Shown: positions 48,262 through 59,029 of the stretch, piece after piece
How positions within the stretch are numbered: the stretch's first letter is position 1
Layout: every line of letters begins with the position of its first letter
NCBI GenBank assembly: GCA_035578175.1
Contig: JAQMRL010000011.1
Coordinates: 8,691,501-8,755,500 of the forward strand
Direction: 5' to 3'
Length of the DNA: 64,000 nucleotides
Source: Catonia carolina
Lineage: Eukaryota > Arthropoda > Insecta > Hemiptera > Achilidae
The notes under the pieces: generated by a model
Databases searched by the model: none
What the model was told of the DNA's origin: nothing
What the model saw: the letters and a program-made list of their open reading frames with translations, nothing else
Made by a program: the position numbers and the translations under genes

Positions 48262-48412
48262 TTTTTTTTCTTTGTAGTCGCATTAACAGCTTGGCAATTA
48301 GTGACTTTAATTACAATTGGAACGATGGTTTTTGACATATATTTTTTTTCAGATTCTATCCGGGAATAGAATACGAGACGTTTTGCTTTGTAAAAAGCGG
48401 GCTAAGCAATAC
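48262..48412 (-). repeat. SINE-D/E copy, degenerate
   Basis: Shows the shared tail in reverse (gtagtcgcattaacagct, tggcaattagtgact) and a decayed tRNA-like head with 'tctatccgggaatagaa' where box B should be. Assignable to the D/E group only by tail and architecture. Confidence 0.5.
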
Positions 48413-48778
48413 GTCATGTGTTAATGGGCTCATGTACTGTCACAGAATGTTCTTTAAGGAACATTTTTACATTAAGATTTTCCGAATTGACGGACGTTTT
48501 TATTATTATTTGGTACATTCTTGACTTAAGTGTCAAGACTTATAACAGTCTTTACTTCTCAATTCTTTGCAGTCAAAACAGTTTATACAGTCAATACAGT
48601 TTTTACAGTCTTGTAGTTTATAAAACCTCTTTAATTTACAAATAAATTGATAGTAATAAAGCGGAAAAGTAAATTTCATTAACTTTTCTCAGATTGATTT
48701 TTGATCATGCATAAGATAAAATTCATTGTAATGACTAAATATATTTTAAAAATAAATTTATGTTTTCTTTTGTTTCAG
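48413..48778 (+). other. Presumed intron upstream of the Beat-like exon
   Basis: Ends with a pyrimidine-rich tract and acceptor (ttttcttttgtttcag). Contains a run of related 'cagtttatacagtcaataca' motifs near 48570-48615. No coding seen. Confidence 0.55.
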
Positions 48779-48981
48779 GTTGTTCCTGTTTTCACGTAGA
48801 ATTGCGTATGCCCAGATATGTTCGATTAGGGGACCCAGCAACGTTAAAATGTGATTACAATGTTCCACCAGATTTGTTACATAAAGTAGAATGGTTACGA
48901 CAGGGTAAAAAGATCTTCCAGTATATAAAGGGCAGAACACCACCCTTCAGAAACTACTCCTTCCTAGGCGGCCAATTGGAC
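48779..48981 (+). CDS. Internal exon of a Beaten path (Beat)-family Ig protein
   Basis: A 203-nt exon between a good acceptor (tttgtttcag) and a consensus donor (GTAAGT at 48982). Two bases complete a codon from the previous exon, then 67 codons remain in frame. The translation includes VELRMPRYVRLGDPATLKC, HKVEWLRQGKKIFQYI and TPPFRNYSFLGGQLD. This matches the first half of the N-terminal Ig domain in Beat proteins: a P-R-x-V start, Cys 24 of the exon as the first Ig cysteine, Trp 38 in the W-x-x-x-G strand, then 'F.Y' and 'PP...F'. Beat proteins are secreted or membrane-anchored cell-surface proteins that bind Side-family partners in axon guidance and synaptic matching. The second cysteine should be in the next exon, outside this window or not recognised. 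Which Beat paralogue cannot be decided. Confidence 0.88.
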
Positions 48982-49934
48982 GTAAGTAAATTCTGGTTCA
49001 AATTTTGGTCATAATATTTCCGTCCACGAAATTAATTTACAACTATTAAATTTGTTTTGTTAAATCCCCAGTGTGGAGATTTACTTAATTTTTGTTACTT
49101 TTAAAAATTAATTCTCAAAACGGTCTGTTGACAGATATGAAATTTGATAAAACGATTGTGAGAAGATTTTTGTTTATTGTGAAATTTTACTGGAGTAACG
49201 TAATCTGAGTTTGAGTTTATTAGATTATCAACAAACTCCATGGGAAAACTCAAAAGCCCAAAAATAAGCTTCTACAACATTTCTTTATCGCTTGAAGCCA
49301 TCTATTTTTGACCTGATGAAAAACTAAGGATTATATACCGCTTCTGTTTTCAGTCTACAACATTCCACTTGAGGGGTTTAGTTTCAAAATCAGCCTCATC
49401 CATTTCATAAAGTTTTTCAGGAAAGCAAAAACTGTTTAAATTTTAACTACAGTATCTACTGTCTCGGTTAATAGTTCTAGTTATAAGTATTAAATCCTAT
49501 ATTAATGACTATAAATGTAATAAAAATATGGTTTTTCAAAATCTAGGAAAACTAATTTTTCTTTTGAGTGTGGCTGACTTCGAAACAAACGTTTACTACT
49601 TTTTTGTGAAAAATTATGATTTTATTTATTAAGGTAAACAATGAATTTGATCATTTCAACTAATTTACTAAAATAACTACTCCTAACCATAAATTATACT
49701 AAAAATACATTTTTCATTGAGTACTGTGTCGTGCTAAAATTAAATTGTTCAAAATCGATATTTTTCAAGCAATTAGAAATAATCGCTTGAATAATACTTG
49801 TTATAATAACAAAATTAAACGATGTTGTAATAAAATTGTTTTAACATAAATGGCTTGTTTTGAAAATAACTTCAGAATTTCTTTACTTACTTTACTTAAT
49901 TGCTTTTCTCTTCACTTAATTGTTATACTTCCAG
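48982..49934 (+). other. Presumed intron downstream of the Beat-like exon
   Basis: Starts with GTAAGT. No further Beat exon found up to the LINE at 49935 or later in the window, so the intron probably extends through the retrotransposon-rich DNA. The 82-codon opening of the ORF at 49850 is not LINE-like before ~49935. Confidence 0.5.
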
Positions 49935-50815
49935 ATAGCCTGTACCTAGTAATAAAATCTTTTCTAGTGGAACGTTACTTTAGGGTAATACAAGGTGACA
50001 AAGTTTGTGAAATGTACGAAGTCAGTGCTGGGGTACTGCAAGGAAGCGTACTTGCACCAAGGCTGTTTTCCGTAAGCACCAGTGACATACCAACTTGTAT
50101 CTATACAATTATGGCCATGTTTGCTAATGATATGGCAGTACTTACGGTCGATGCCAATCCTGTAATTGCAACTCGAAAGACACAAAACCATTTACACCTG
50201 ATAAGAGTCATGGCGTAAACTTTGGAAAATTAAAATTAATGAAAACAAATCGCAACAAATGACGTTCACTCTTAGACGACAAAACTACCCAACCGTTTAC
50301 ATTAATAATATTCCGCTGTCTCACACTACTCAAACACGCTATTTAGGCTTACACTTAGACAGGAAACTTACATGGACACACATGTTACACACACACGCCA
50401 CAAAACTCAAAACACGCTTCTTTCAACTGAAACGCTTACTCACGTTCTAAATTAAACATGTCACACAAATTAATAATCTACAAAACAGTCTTAAGACCAA
50501 TCCGGACATATGGAGTTTAATTTTGGGGATCTGCTAAACGTTCACACACGAAACGTATACAAGCGATTCAAAACAAGATTCTACGAACGATAACGCAATG
50601 CCCCTTTTACATCAAAAACTCAATGTTGCACAAAGACTTACAAATCCCATACGTAATTGATGTCGCGAAACAACTATACAAGACGATGCATGACCAATTT
50701 GAATTACATGACAACCCTCTCATACAAAACATGTACACTAGGGCGATACTGGGTGCTCAGTGGAGTCGTTTGAAGCGCCTCTGGCCAAGAGATCTTTATG
50801 GCCAACTGTAGGTCT
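49935..50815 (+). mobile_element. Jockey-like LINE RT and C terminus, dead
   Basis: Begins within the RT domain at DSLYLVIKSFLVERYFRV and then VSAGVLQGSVLAPRLF (the usual G-V-P-Q-G-S motif B). Motif C reads MFANDMAVL instead of F-A-D-D, so a catalytic Asp is replaced by Asn. Then follow KLWKIKINENKSQQMTF, TRYLGLHLDRKLTWTHML and, after a stop and frameshift, YVIDVAKQLYKTMHDQFE and SRLKRLWPRDL at the C terminus near 50810. No poly-A tail seen. Confidence 0.88.
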
Positions 50816-51327
50816 GTGGTGATGACTGCACGCTCCTTCAATAAATCAAGTTTTGGAACATTTGCTTCACATTTAAAAATTGTTATATTAATATAATAAC
50901 AGATACTAAATTTCAATTGAAAGTGTCAAAAAAAAAGAATTTTTTGAGCAATTTCATTGAATAAGGATCATTTTGATGTAAATTCTCCTATTTACTGTGT
51001 TCATAACATTGAAAACTTGTAAAAAAGAACAGAAAAAAAATTGTTTTTGGATGTGTTTGGTTTTTATACCTCTCTATTTCCCGTTTGTCACAACTTTATT
51101 CATCAATCCAGAATATTCTTGTATTTGATAGTTTCTTCCCAGGAATTCGTCATTTAGTATTTTATGTCCGAATAGGTTCTCTAAGGTTTATAATATTTTG
51201 TGTAGCTATTTTTCTATAACAATTGAAATACACACATAAAATTGATGTGTGTAGAATGGATTACAAATAGTCAACAAAAAATAAATAAATTAACGTACTA
51301 AATAACAGGCCAAAAGTGTCGGATAAA
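50816..51327. other. AT-rich DNA, nothing recognised
   Basis: The first part may be decayed LINE 3' UTR. No tail or duplication found. Confidence 0.4.
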
Positions 51328-52318
51328 AACATGTTTTTTGGGTTCAGGGGGTCTGAAAACGTGTAGATCCGGTGAAAACTCGTTTTCAAAAAATCGACAT
51401 GAAAACAATACTTTTCTTTCTAGGCCTATATATTCATACTAGCTAAATAACCCGTTCTTCGAACGGTTTCCTTGGTGCCGTGGACGGTCGGTTGGGGTAC
51501 CGAGTTCGATCCCTGTCAGGTCTGATATTCTTTAACTATTCATTGTTATCTACCTCCTTTCAACTTCAGCATTATTATTTATGAAAAAAAATGGTTGAAC
51601 GTAAAATAAAATTGAGATCATTGAATTTAAATTAAGATATGCAGCGTTTTATTATTTTCATAATAAATGAAAGGTAAATCACAATAGGAACACCACAATG
51701 GTGACCACTATTAAGACAACTGATTCATTTTTGACAATGTGACAGAGTAAAGGTGTATAGGGTACTGGTGGAATGGGTAGGTAGGTAACTGACTGAATGA
51801 ATACGGGTTTTACTGGCGCGTAGGCCTGTGTTTATTGTTCTGCTAATATTCTTCTAAAAATATTGGTTTAATTTTTTAATTGGTAATATTTCTGTTATTA
51901 TGAATAAAAATGAAAAACGTTACATAATTAAACTTATTCGTCTTTAAACGTTTCGTAATTTCGATTATATAACATTTTTTGATACATTGACTTTTAACGG
52001 AGATATTCGTAGTTTTTTGTTAACCCTTCCCTTTGAACCCCACCATTCCTTTGTTATTTTAAAAAATATTTTAGCCTATTTTCATTTAGATTATATCCAG
52101 AATCTAGATACCAAAATTCATTGAATTTGTTTAAGCGGTTCTTGCGTGATGGCGTAGCATACAAACAAACAGATAAACAGACAAACAGACAAAAATTCAG
52201 CTGAACTTATTTTCCGTGTTTACGTGGTAAATTTGGTGTAGAAATAAAATTTGGGGCATTTTGAAAAATTGTACAGACCAAATCACAATTTTATTTACGT
52301 CGATTGGCAAGAGAAAGT
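51328..52318 (-). mobile_element. HINE-like 5' end, split by an insertion
   Basis: 51328-51438 aligns to the 5' part of the family on the minus strand ('atgttttttgggttcagggg', 'gtgtagatccggtgaaaact'), and the terminal ggcaagagaaagt is found only at 52306-52318. The ~867 bp between are foreign. The remainder of the element beyond 51328 is missing. Confidence 0.65.
51439..52305 (+). mobile_element. Unclassified insertion with tRNA-like start and CAGA-rich end
   Basis: Starts 'ctagctaaataacccgttct' with a perfect small hairpin (CCGTTC-ttc-GAACGG), then a segment with a box-B-like 'gagttcgatccct' near 51511. Near its end is 'gtttaagcggttcttgcgtg' followed by 'acaaacaaacagataaacag', a motif arrangement common to dispersed arthropod repeats. 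No ORF. I cannot name the class; boundaries are set by the interrupted HINE-like element. Confidence 0.55.
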
Positions 52319-53289
52319 AATTAGACATTTTTATAAAATATTATATTATTACATGAGTTACATACAAGTTATGTACAATGTATTGCATTCCACGATAATT
52401 TGAGTGTCACACTTACGATAGTGTTTATTCCTGCAGAGTGGTGCCTACTATTAGTATTCCACCATACCTTATCCTCCAGAGAGAAGTAATTAACCAATGA
52501 TATGTCACATTAACGCATCTGGTCGTGTCATATTCGAATAGAATACAGTTATACATATTCCACAGTCAGATATACAATACCAGTTATATAACATAGGAAT
52601 ACCTATCTAAATGCAGCTAGCTTATCCATTTCCATAACGTATAATATAATACTGACTTAAATTACCATTGTTAAATTTACAGTGAATACAAAATTAAACT
52701 AGCCTACATTATTCCGATGTATAGTAATCCATGTTAATCCGGTATGAATTTACAATAATCAAACACAAGATAAATATTAACAAGGTTACTAACGTAAATG
52801 TAAAATACCAAATACATTTCCGTTGAAATTTATAAAATTTAATGCATTTTATAGACCTTCAATCCTGCTCACTAATCTTAGTTATGATGATTTTATGTTT
52901 TGACCAAAATAGATTTAATGCGGTTTTCTAATAATGAAACCGTGACATACGTATCAGTTAATCTACATTCGATTTAATATCGGTATGGATGAGATTAACT
53001 TATTATTATAGTTTTCATAACTAGATAAAACTATACATTTATTGTGCCTTCGATATTATTTTTTTAGAGTACACCTTTTTCATTTGCAGATTATGCTTAT
53101 AAAAATGAACATTTTTGGTAAATTTTCACTTTCTGTTTTTAACTTTGTCTAAAATTAAGATTAATGGATTGCAGTATTACATCATCTAACTAACAAATAA
53201 TTACATTATCTAACAGATATCCCACTATCTGTATCTAGGTTGCAACAGAACATACCAACAGAATAAAGATACTTACAATAAGATGCACT
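52319..53289. other. AT-rich DNA, nothing recognised
   Basis: No ORF, inverted repeat or family match that I support. Confidence 0.45.
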
Positions 53290-54586
53290 GATTTCAGCAA
53301 TATTTGGAACTATCCACAGAACCTTATAAATAGCACTAGCAAAAACATGAGGTTGAGATTTTATAAAACAATAGCAGTGCTGATAATGTTTGAGTCGATT
53401 ACTCAGCAGGTGGCAGAGGAGATGGAGCGAAGCTAGGGTAGGGGAGTGGACAAGGAGGTTCATTCCAAATGTCGAGGTGTGGATAAGGAGGACATTTGGT
53501 GATACCACCCACGAACTGACTCAGTTACTAACAGGGCATGGTTGCTTTGGGGCATATTTGACGAGGTTCAACTTAATGAAGTACTGAAATGTCGAATGTG
53601 CGATAGTGAAGTTGAGGAGTCCATTGCGCATATTTTTGAAAGATGTCTCTATTTTGGCCTCGACAGAATGGAGACATCTGAAATGATAGGCGTTGCACAG
53701 TGAATCCCAGAGAGAGTAGGGGCAGCGATGCTGCGGGATGAGGAGAGCTGGAAGTTGGTCGCTCAGTTTGCGGAGAGGGTTTTCGGGAGACTGCGGAGAA
53801 AGGCGACATCTGGAGATTAGCAGAATCGCGTTTTCCCACAGTAAATCAATTCTGTCCCGATCTCAGAGGGTAGGCACACTAATTTCGTGAGCTGGTGATG
53901 AAAGAGATGAATGAAAGTGAGAGAGTGAGTGTTGGCCAGTGACAGCAAGAGGGAATTAGGCTACAGTTCCCTTCCATGTCCCGCTGAAAGTATGTAATTT
54001 TTTTAACCCTTACATTTCCCTTGTAGTATTATATAAACAGTTCCGAGGGAGGTGGAGGGTTCTTTGCTGATGTCGCATCAAGTGGCCAGGCGGCGGGTTT
54101 TTGGTTGGTAGGCGGTTGCGGCCTCCTTGGGGCTGGATGAGGACGCCTCAATTGAGTCCAACACTACCACCCCCATCGTGAGGGAGTGAACATGAGTTTT
54201 TCTCGCTACCTTGGATAAAAAAAAATAGCAGTGCCGACCCTACTCTATGGCAGTGAAACTTGGGTGTTATCAAAGCGAGGGAAGAGTAGATTGCAATCAT
54301 CTGAAATTAATTTTTTTCGACATACGTATGGGCGTAGTAGAGAAGATCGTTATAGTAATACCGAGGTAAGGAAGGAACTCAACACTTCTCTAGAAACGAC
54401 AGGGTATCTCAGAAAAAGTGCAGTGTTTGGAGCATGTGAACAGAATGAGGAAGGATAATATACATAAGCAAATACTAGGCTATAAACCGGCGGGAAAGAG
54501 AGAACGAGGACGCCCGAGAACGAGATGGGCAGATTTAAGAGATTTGAAACAGGCAGTGATGCCTAATCCTTGAAACGCAGAAGAAG
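53290..54586 (+). mobile_element. LINE 3' end, interrupted by an R1-like insertion
   Basis: The outer element is in two pieces, 53290-53380 and 54224-54586. Joined across the insertion, the reading RLRFYKTIAV continues as PTLLYGSETWVLSKRG, then SSEINFFRHTYGRSREDR and NTEVRKELN, the typical post-RT region of many endonuclease/RT LINEs. A frameshift separates the preceding 'GTIHRTL'. After 'RGRPRTRWADLRDLKQAVMP' the element ends with 'tgcctaatccttgaaacgca' and an AGA-rich tail near 54586. The short LINE tail at 38715 has the same end. Confidence 0.82.
53381..54223 (+). mobile_element. R1-like LINE, 5'-truncated, nested
   Basis: An 843-bp insertion flanked by AATAGCAGTGC (53370-53380 and 54224-54234). 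It encodes the C-terminal part of ORF2: GEWTRRFIPNVEVWIRR, LTQLLTGHGCFGAYL, then after a frameshift near 53560 a CCHC-type motif CRMCDSEVEESIAHIFERC and WKLVAQFAERVFGRLRRKA with a stop. These are the post-RT blocks of R1-clade elements. A ~400-bp GC-richer 3' UTR ends in an A-run (ggataaaaaaaaat). An in-frame stop after 'GVAQ' shows decay. Confidence 0.88.
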
Positions 54587-55129
54587 ACATCTTCTAACTA
54601 CAATAATTAAAATTACGATGTAATTTCTAAATATGACATTACTAACCAGGCTGTATTTTCTCATTGATAATCATTATTTGTAATTCAAAAACAAAAAATA
54701 TATTTAAAATACACAATATAATTTTAGTGATTAGGTTATGAATTTTTCGTGTTAAGAATACATATTATTTTGAAATGTGTTTTAATTTATCTCACCAATG
54801 TACACTTATTAATATTTTTGTTGAATACGTTTCCTATAGAAAATCGATAACTTCAGTCGACGTCAAGATTGATTTCAATTTCAATCGCGTTATGTTGTAC
54901 CGCCAGCGGTTAAATTGACGCTTGGTAGCTCTAACAAAATATACTGAGGAAATTGAAAAGTCAGATAGTTTTCTCTCGTAATAGTTTATACAGACATTAT
55001 TCTATAACAGTGAATAAACCTTAACATACTTACTGAATTAAATACATTCAGATTAAATATTTTTGCTTCCAGTATGAAAATGATATATCTCATGTTGTTT
55101 ATATTTAAACAACAGGTATAGTGTATGTA
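54587..55129. other. AT-rich DNA, nothing recognised
   Basis: No supported ORF or repeat. Confidence 0.45.
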
Positions 55130-56067
55130 CGAGGTTTGGCTATTAAATAACGAGACTGACGTAAAAAATTTAATTTTAATTTTATACATAATCACTTATT
55201 GTCACCTTCAATATACACCCCTTCTTTATCCCTACAACGCTCCATGCAAATTTTCCATTATTGGAAACAATGCTGGAAGTCATCTTCTGTCAGCTCCTTT
55301 AGGACACGTGCCGCTTTCTCTTTTACAGATTCCACAGACTCAAATCTTGTCCCTTTTAATGCAGATTTCATCTTAGGGAAAAGGTAGAAGTCACATGGTG
55401 CAAGATCTGGTGATTAAGGTGGATGTTCTAACACTGAGATGATGTGCTTGGCTAGGAACCTCTTGACAGATAACGCGGAATGAGCTGGGGCATTGTCTTG
55501 GTGGAGAACCGACGATTTGTCCTTCTACATTTCGGGGCGTTTTTTTCCTTACTCTTTGATGTAGTTTAGAAAGTACCTCAAGGTAGTAATATTGATTAAT
55601 TATTAACCTTTCAGGAATTCAGTGAAGGTACACAATCCCATGGATATAAAAAAACAATCATCATTGCTTTAAATTTTGACTTGCTCATTCGAACTTTTTT
55701 GGCCCTCGGTGAAGTTCGGCTCTTTCAGTGTATGGATTGGCGCTTCGTTTCCAGATTATAAGTAAAACACCACATTTTATTACATGTTATTATAGTTTCC
55801 AAAAAAATTAGGTCATTTTTAATCGCGTACAAAGTGTCAGTACAAACATTTTTGCGAGCTTCATTTTAAACATTTTTGAGCGGCACGTGTCCTGAAGAAG
55901 CTGACAGAAGATGACTTCCAGCACTGTTTCCAACAATGAAAAATTCGCATGGAGAGTTTTAGGGATAGAAAAGGAGTGTATATTGAAGGTGACAATAAGT
56001 GATTATATATAAAATTAAAATATTTTGTTTTACAACGTCAGTCTTGTCATTTAATAGCCACGCCTCG
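55130..56067 (-). mobile_element. Mariner element with 5' end replaced by an inverted 3' end
   Basis: TA lies on both sides (55128-55129, 56068-56069) and both ends begin CGAGG followed by 'tggctattaaat'. On the minus strand a decayed transposase can be followed from KLARKNVCTD and NDLIFLETIIT through WCFTYNLETKRQSIH, TSPRAKKVRMSKSK, NAPAHSALSVKRFLAKH and HPP-SPDLAPCDFYLFPK to FQHCFQ and EGVYIEGDNK. That gives the end of the first catalytic block, the middle D region and the 'SPDLAPCDF' block of mariner (DD34D). The residues at the first catalytic Asp position read CNKM instead of GDE. The N-terminal DNA-binding part is missing. In its place, 55879-56067 is an inverted copy of the 3' end (55130-55315). 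Confidence 0.87.
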
Positions 56068-56263
56068 TATACTAGGCCTATCTATACAGTGTAAATTCAT
56101 TGAGTGTCCGATAATAATGAAAAATTATTTTCCAACGAAACAAATAATTAAATCGTGGATTAATTCCAATTCTTTTTTATTTTTTTTATTAAAGTATTTC
56201 ATCGTTGTGCATTAAGTACAATAAAATAATATTCCAAGTTTTCAAAATTGATATTTTGTTTTA

Positions 56264-56402
56264 GTTTATTTAAAGTCGCATCACCAGTTTGGTTATTAGT
56301 GACTACGGTGAGTATTGACTTCTGAATTTCAAAACACTATCCGGGAAACAAACCCAGGACTATCCACTTTACGGACTAACCACTACGCTATAGAGGCAGT
56401 CA
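56264..56402 (-). repeat. tRNA-derived SINE-D copy
   Basis: Sense head 'actgcctctatagcgtagtg' with box B 'gggtttgtttcccgg', then the shared tail 'gtcactaataaccaaactgg' ending 'gcgactttaaataaac'. Confidence 0.72.
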
Positions 56403-57539
56403 ATATTAGAAAATATTTATAAATTGAATGAATCAAAATATGGAATTATGGAAGAAATACCACTGGGTGTGACCTCTCTTTCCACACCTAATACTTTCAT
56501 CTATTCAAGCGATTGAACAGTAGTGTTATACTTCTAGAATGAAAAAAAAAGACAAGATATGAAAGATTCAGTTATTTATTCCACCACATCATGAATTGTT
56601 TACATTATTTTATGTGTTTAGAAATCACTGAAATGAAAAAAATTTAAAAGAATTTTTATTTTTTTCTTCGATTAAAATTGTGAAATACAACGAAAAAATT
56701 ACAATTCTAAAAGAATTTATATTTCTTTTAGAATCACTATTACTATAATAACATTCATACTATAAAGAATGAAAGAATTTTGAGACTTTATGAAGTTTGT
56801 AATGAAGTACTTCATGCATGCAGTTAAAAATAACGTCAAAGCTTTCAGGGACTGTCGGACTTTCACCTGAAGATTTTATTAATATTCTTTGAAAGGAAAT
56901 TGCTAAAGAGAATCATTTAAGTTTCTTTTTAACGTTATGCTTTCAAGGAAAGAATAATAACAGTAAGCTTTAACTATTCCGAAAGTTTAGAAAGAATAAG
57001 TTATGACAGATTTTTAGACAGGATATTGGAGTTCCTAAGCCATTTTTACGCAATTCTGCAACATTCCGTTCCAACTCCCAGGTCAAAAGTGTAATATAAA
57101 GGGTAAAAATCACATTCCTGTTACATCACATTCTTCAATATTATTTTATCGTTACGGACCTTTTAGTTTTTATTTCCCGTGCTAGAGACAGAAAAACCTA
57201 TGTTTCCCCAAACAATCATTTTCACATATTTATCTCAAACGTTTATTTTATTCTTTTTTCTGAAATTTAATAATAAAATTGAAAACAAGGCTACTACACA
57301 TTAAAATCTAATAAATTTTAGTAACTTTATTTATCTACCTATTGTCTTAAAACGTTTTACAAGCCAGCAATATTTTCTTTTATTACGTTATCTATTTTGC
57401 AACTGTAGAAGAACAATCAGGAAAACGTTCACAACTAAATTAACAAAAATATTTTAAAAAAACCAACTGCGTTAATGGCTTTGTGGAGGACACCACCCAG
57501 TGATAGGTCTCCAGATAACGATAAATGTGTTCGTTTAAA
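56403..57539. other. AT-rich DNA, nothing recognised
   Basis: No ORF or repeat supported. The last ~60 bases may be the 3' UTR of the LINE that follows. Confidence 0.45.
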
Positions 57540-58140
57540 TTATAGTTTTGTATACGTAATAATGTTACAGTCGCGTTAATGTATCATGTCTCTACTCCAT
57601 CAGCGTTTCAGTCGTCTTTGTGCGATTCCTGGTAGGTCCGCAGAATTATATTGCATGTTAAGGGGATTGTCTTGAGTGTGAAGTTTGTCTCTGAACCTAC
57701 GGTAAAGTTTTAGATATGTGTCGTTGACGTAAGGACCGCGTAAGTTATCGTGTAGTGTTCTATTGGATACGTAACTTGGGCAATTAGTTACCAGTCGTAA
57801 GAATTTACTTTGAAAACGTTGTATTCATGAAATTACTGATGGCTTTGCTGCACCATAAACTTGACTACCATACATCCAGATTGGTTGAAGCATCGCCTTG
57901 TAGGTCAAGCGTTTTGAGCCATGGGTAGTTTTGACCACTTGGCTAATAGCCTGACAAACTGTTTCAGCTTGTTATTTAGCAGTTGTCGCTTGTGGTTGAC
58001 GTGCTTGTTCCACGTCAACCACCTGTTTAAATATAGCCCTAGGTACCGAACATTTTATTTTGCGGAAGAGGTAGGTTGAATAAAAATAATTTTGAACACG
58101 TTTGCCGACGAAGGGTGAAGGTATTTTGGTACGTTTTGTT
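57540..58140 (-). mobile_element. Jockey-like LINE (second family), C-terminal relic
   Basis: Minus-strand reading gives VRYLGLYLNRWLTWNKHV, NHKRQLLNNKLKQ, LTYKAMLQPIWMYGSQVYG, FQSKFLRLVTNCPSYVSN, RTLHDNLRGPYVNDTYLK and AQRRLKRWWSRDMIH at the C terminus, near 57590. Frames change at least twice. Compared with the element at 35525 the blocks are the same but sequence differs, so I treat it as another family of the same clade. Confidence 0.83.
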
Positions 58141-58303
58141 TGTATTAATTTTTATACGCCATCTTCTAAACCATACTTTGAGAAAGTCAAGATGATAAAA
58201 AAGAATGTCAAGGCGGAAAAATAAAGTAATTATAAATAAAAAAAGAAAATTTTATATAAAAATACACAAATTCGTGCATCATGAATGTTTCTGTTAAAAT
58301 ACA

Positions 58304-58633
58304 CCCACCAGGTTGGTATGGAGGTAAAGTCATCGCCGCGAGTCAGCTGTTCAACAGCTGATTTTCGAAGACGAAGGTTCCTGGTTCAAATTCTAGTAAA
58401 GGTAGATAATTTTATACGGATTTGAAAACTAGACAGTGGTTACCGGTGCACTTTGATGGTTGGGGATCAATTAACTACGCTCTCACAGGAATGGTCAGCC
58501 TGGGTCTGTACAAGACTACATCTCATTTACACATCATACATATTATCTTCATCTCATTAGGTCATGGGGTTGCTTATTGTTCTAAATTGAACAGATTGCA
58601 TTGTTATAATTTAGGAATAACAAAATAAAAAAA
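58304..58633 (+). repeat. SINE-A, full length with target-site duplication
   Basis: Flanked by GTTAAAATACA at 58293-58303 and 58634-58644. Head 'cccaccaggttggtatggag', box B 'ggttcaaattct', tail 'aggaataacaaaataaaaaa'. The 68-codon ORF at 58422-58628 is inside the SINE and is not a gene. The perfect 11-bp duplication marks it as one of the younger copies. Confidence 0.92.
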
Positions 58634-58737
58634 GTTAAAATACATAGCTACCTTGGATAATCGATGTAAACTTTGTATATTATTATAATATTTCGACGTT
58701 CGGTATTTCCAATTAGACAGAAACTAATGATATAGGC

Positions 58738-58990
58738 CTACAAGTCCCTTCTTAAGCCGATTTAGGTAAATGCCGGTCAAATTTATGGATGTGCTAAACA
58801 GTCGGTGATAGCTCGAATTCAGATATTTCAATCGAAGATGTTACTAATTTTAGTTAACGCACCCTCTTACGTTTCTGACACTACTTTACAAAACTACTTA
58901 AAAATTCCTCTTTGTAACAAAGGTTTGCATTCAACTTAATCGAAACATCTACAACAAACTTTTCTCTTATCTAAACCAATTGATATCAAA
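58738..58990 (+). mobile_element. Jockey-like LINE fragment
   Basis: Reads YKSLLKPI, then GQIYGCAKQSVIARIQIFQS, LVNAPSYVSDTTLQNYLK and IPLCNKGLHS, that is the same post-RT blocks as in the neighbouring element at 57540 but in the opposite orientation. Two stop codons. Ends are not defined. Confidence 0.75.
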
Positions 58991-59029
58991 AATGTTTTCC
59001 CGTCATTTTTTTTTCTTTTTTTTACTTTT

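Noticed and set aside
53206..53839. Minus-strand ORFs of 88-100 codons
   Set aside because: Antisense to the R1-like LINE and the outer LINE, whose plus-strand motifs are clear.
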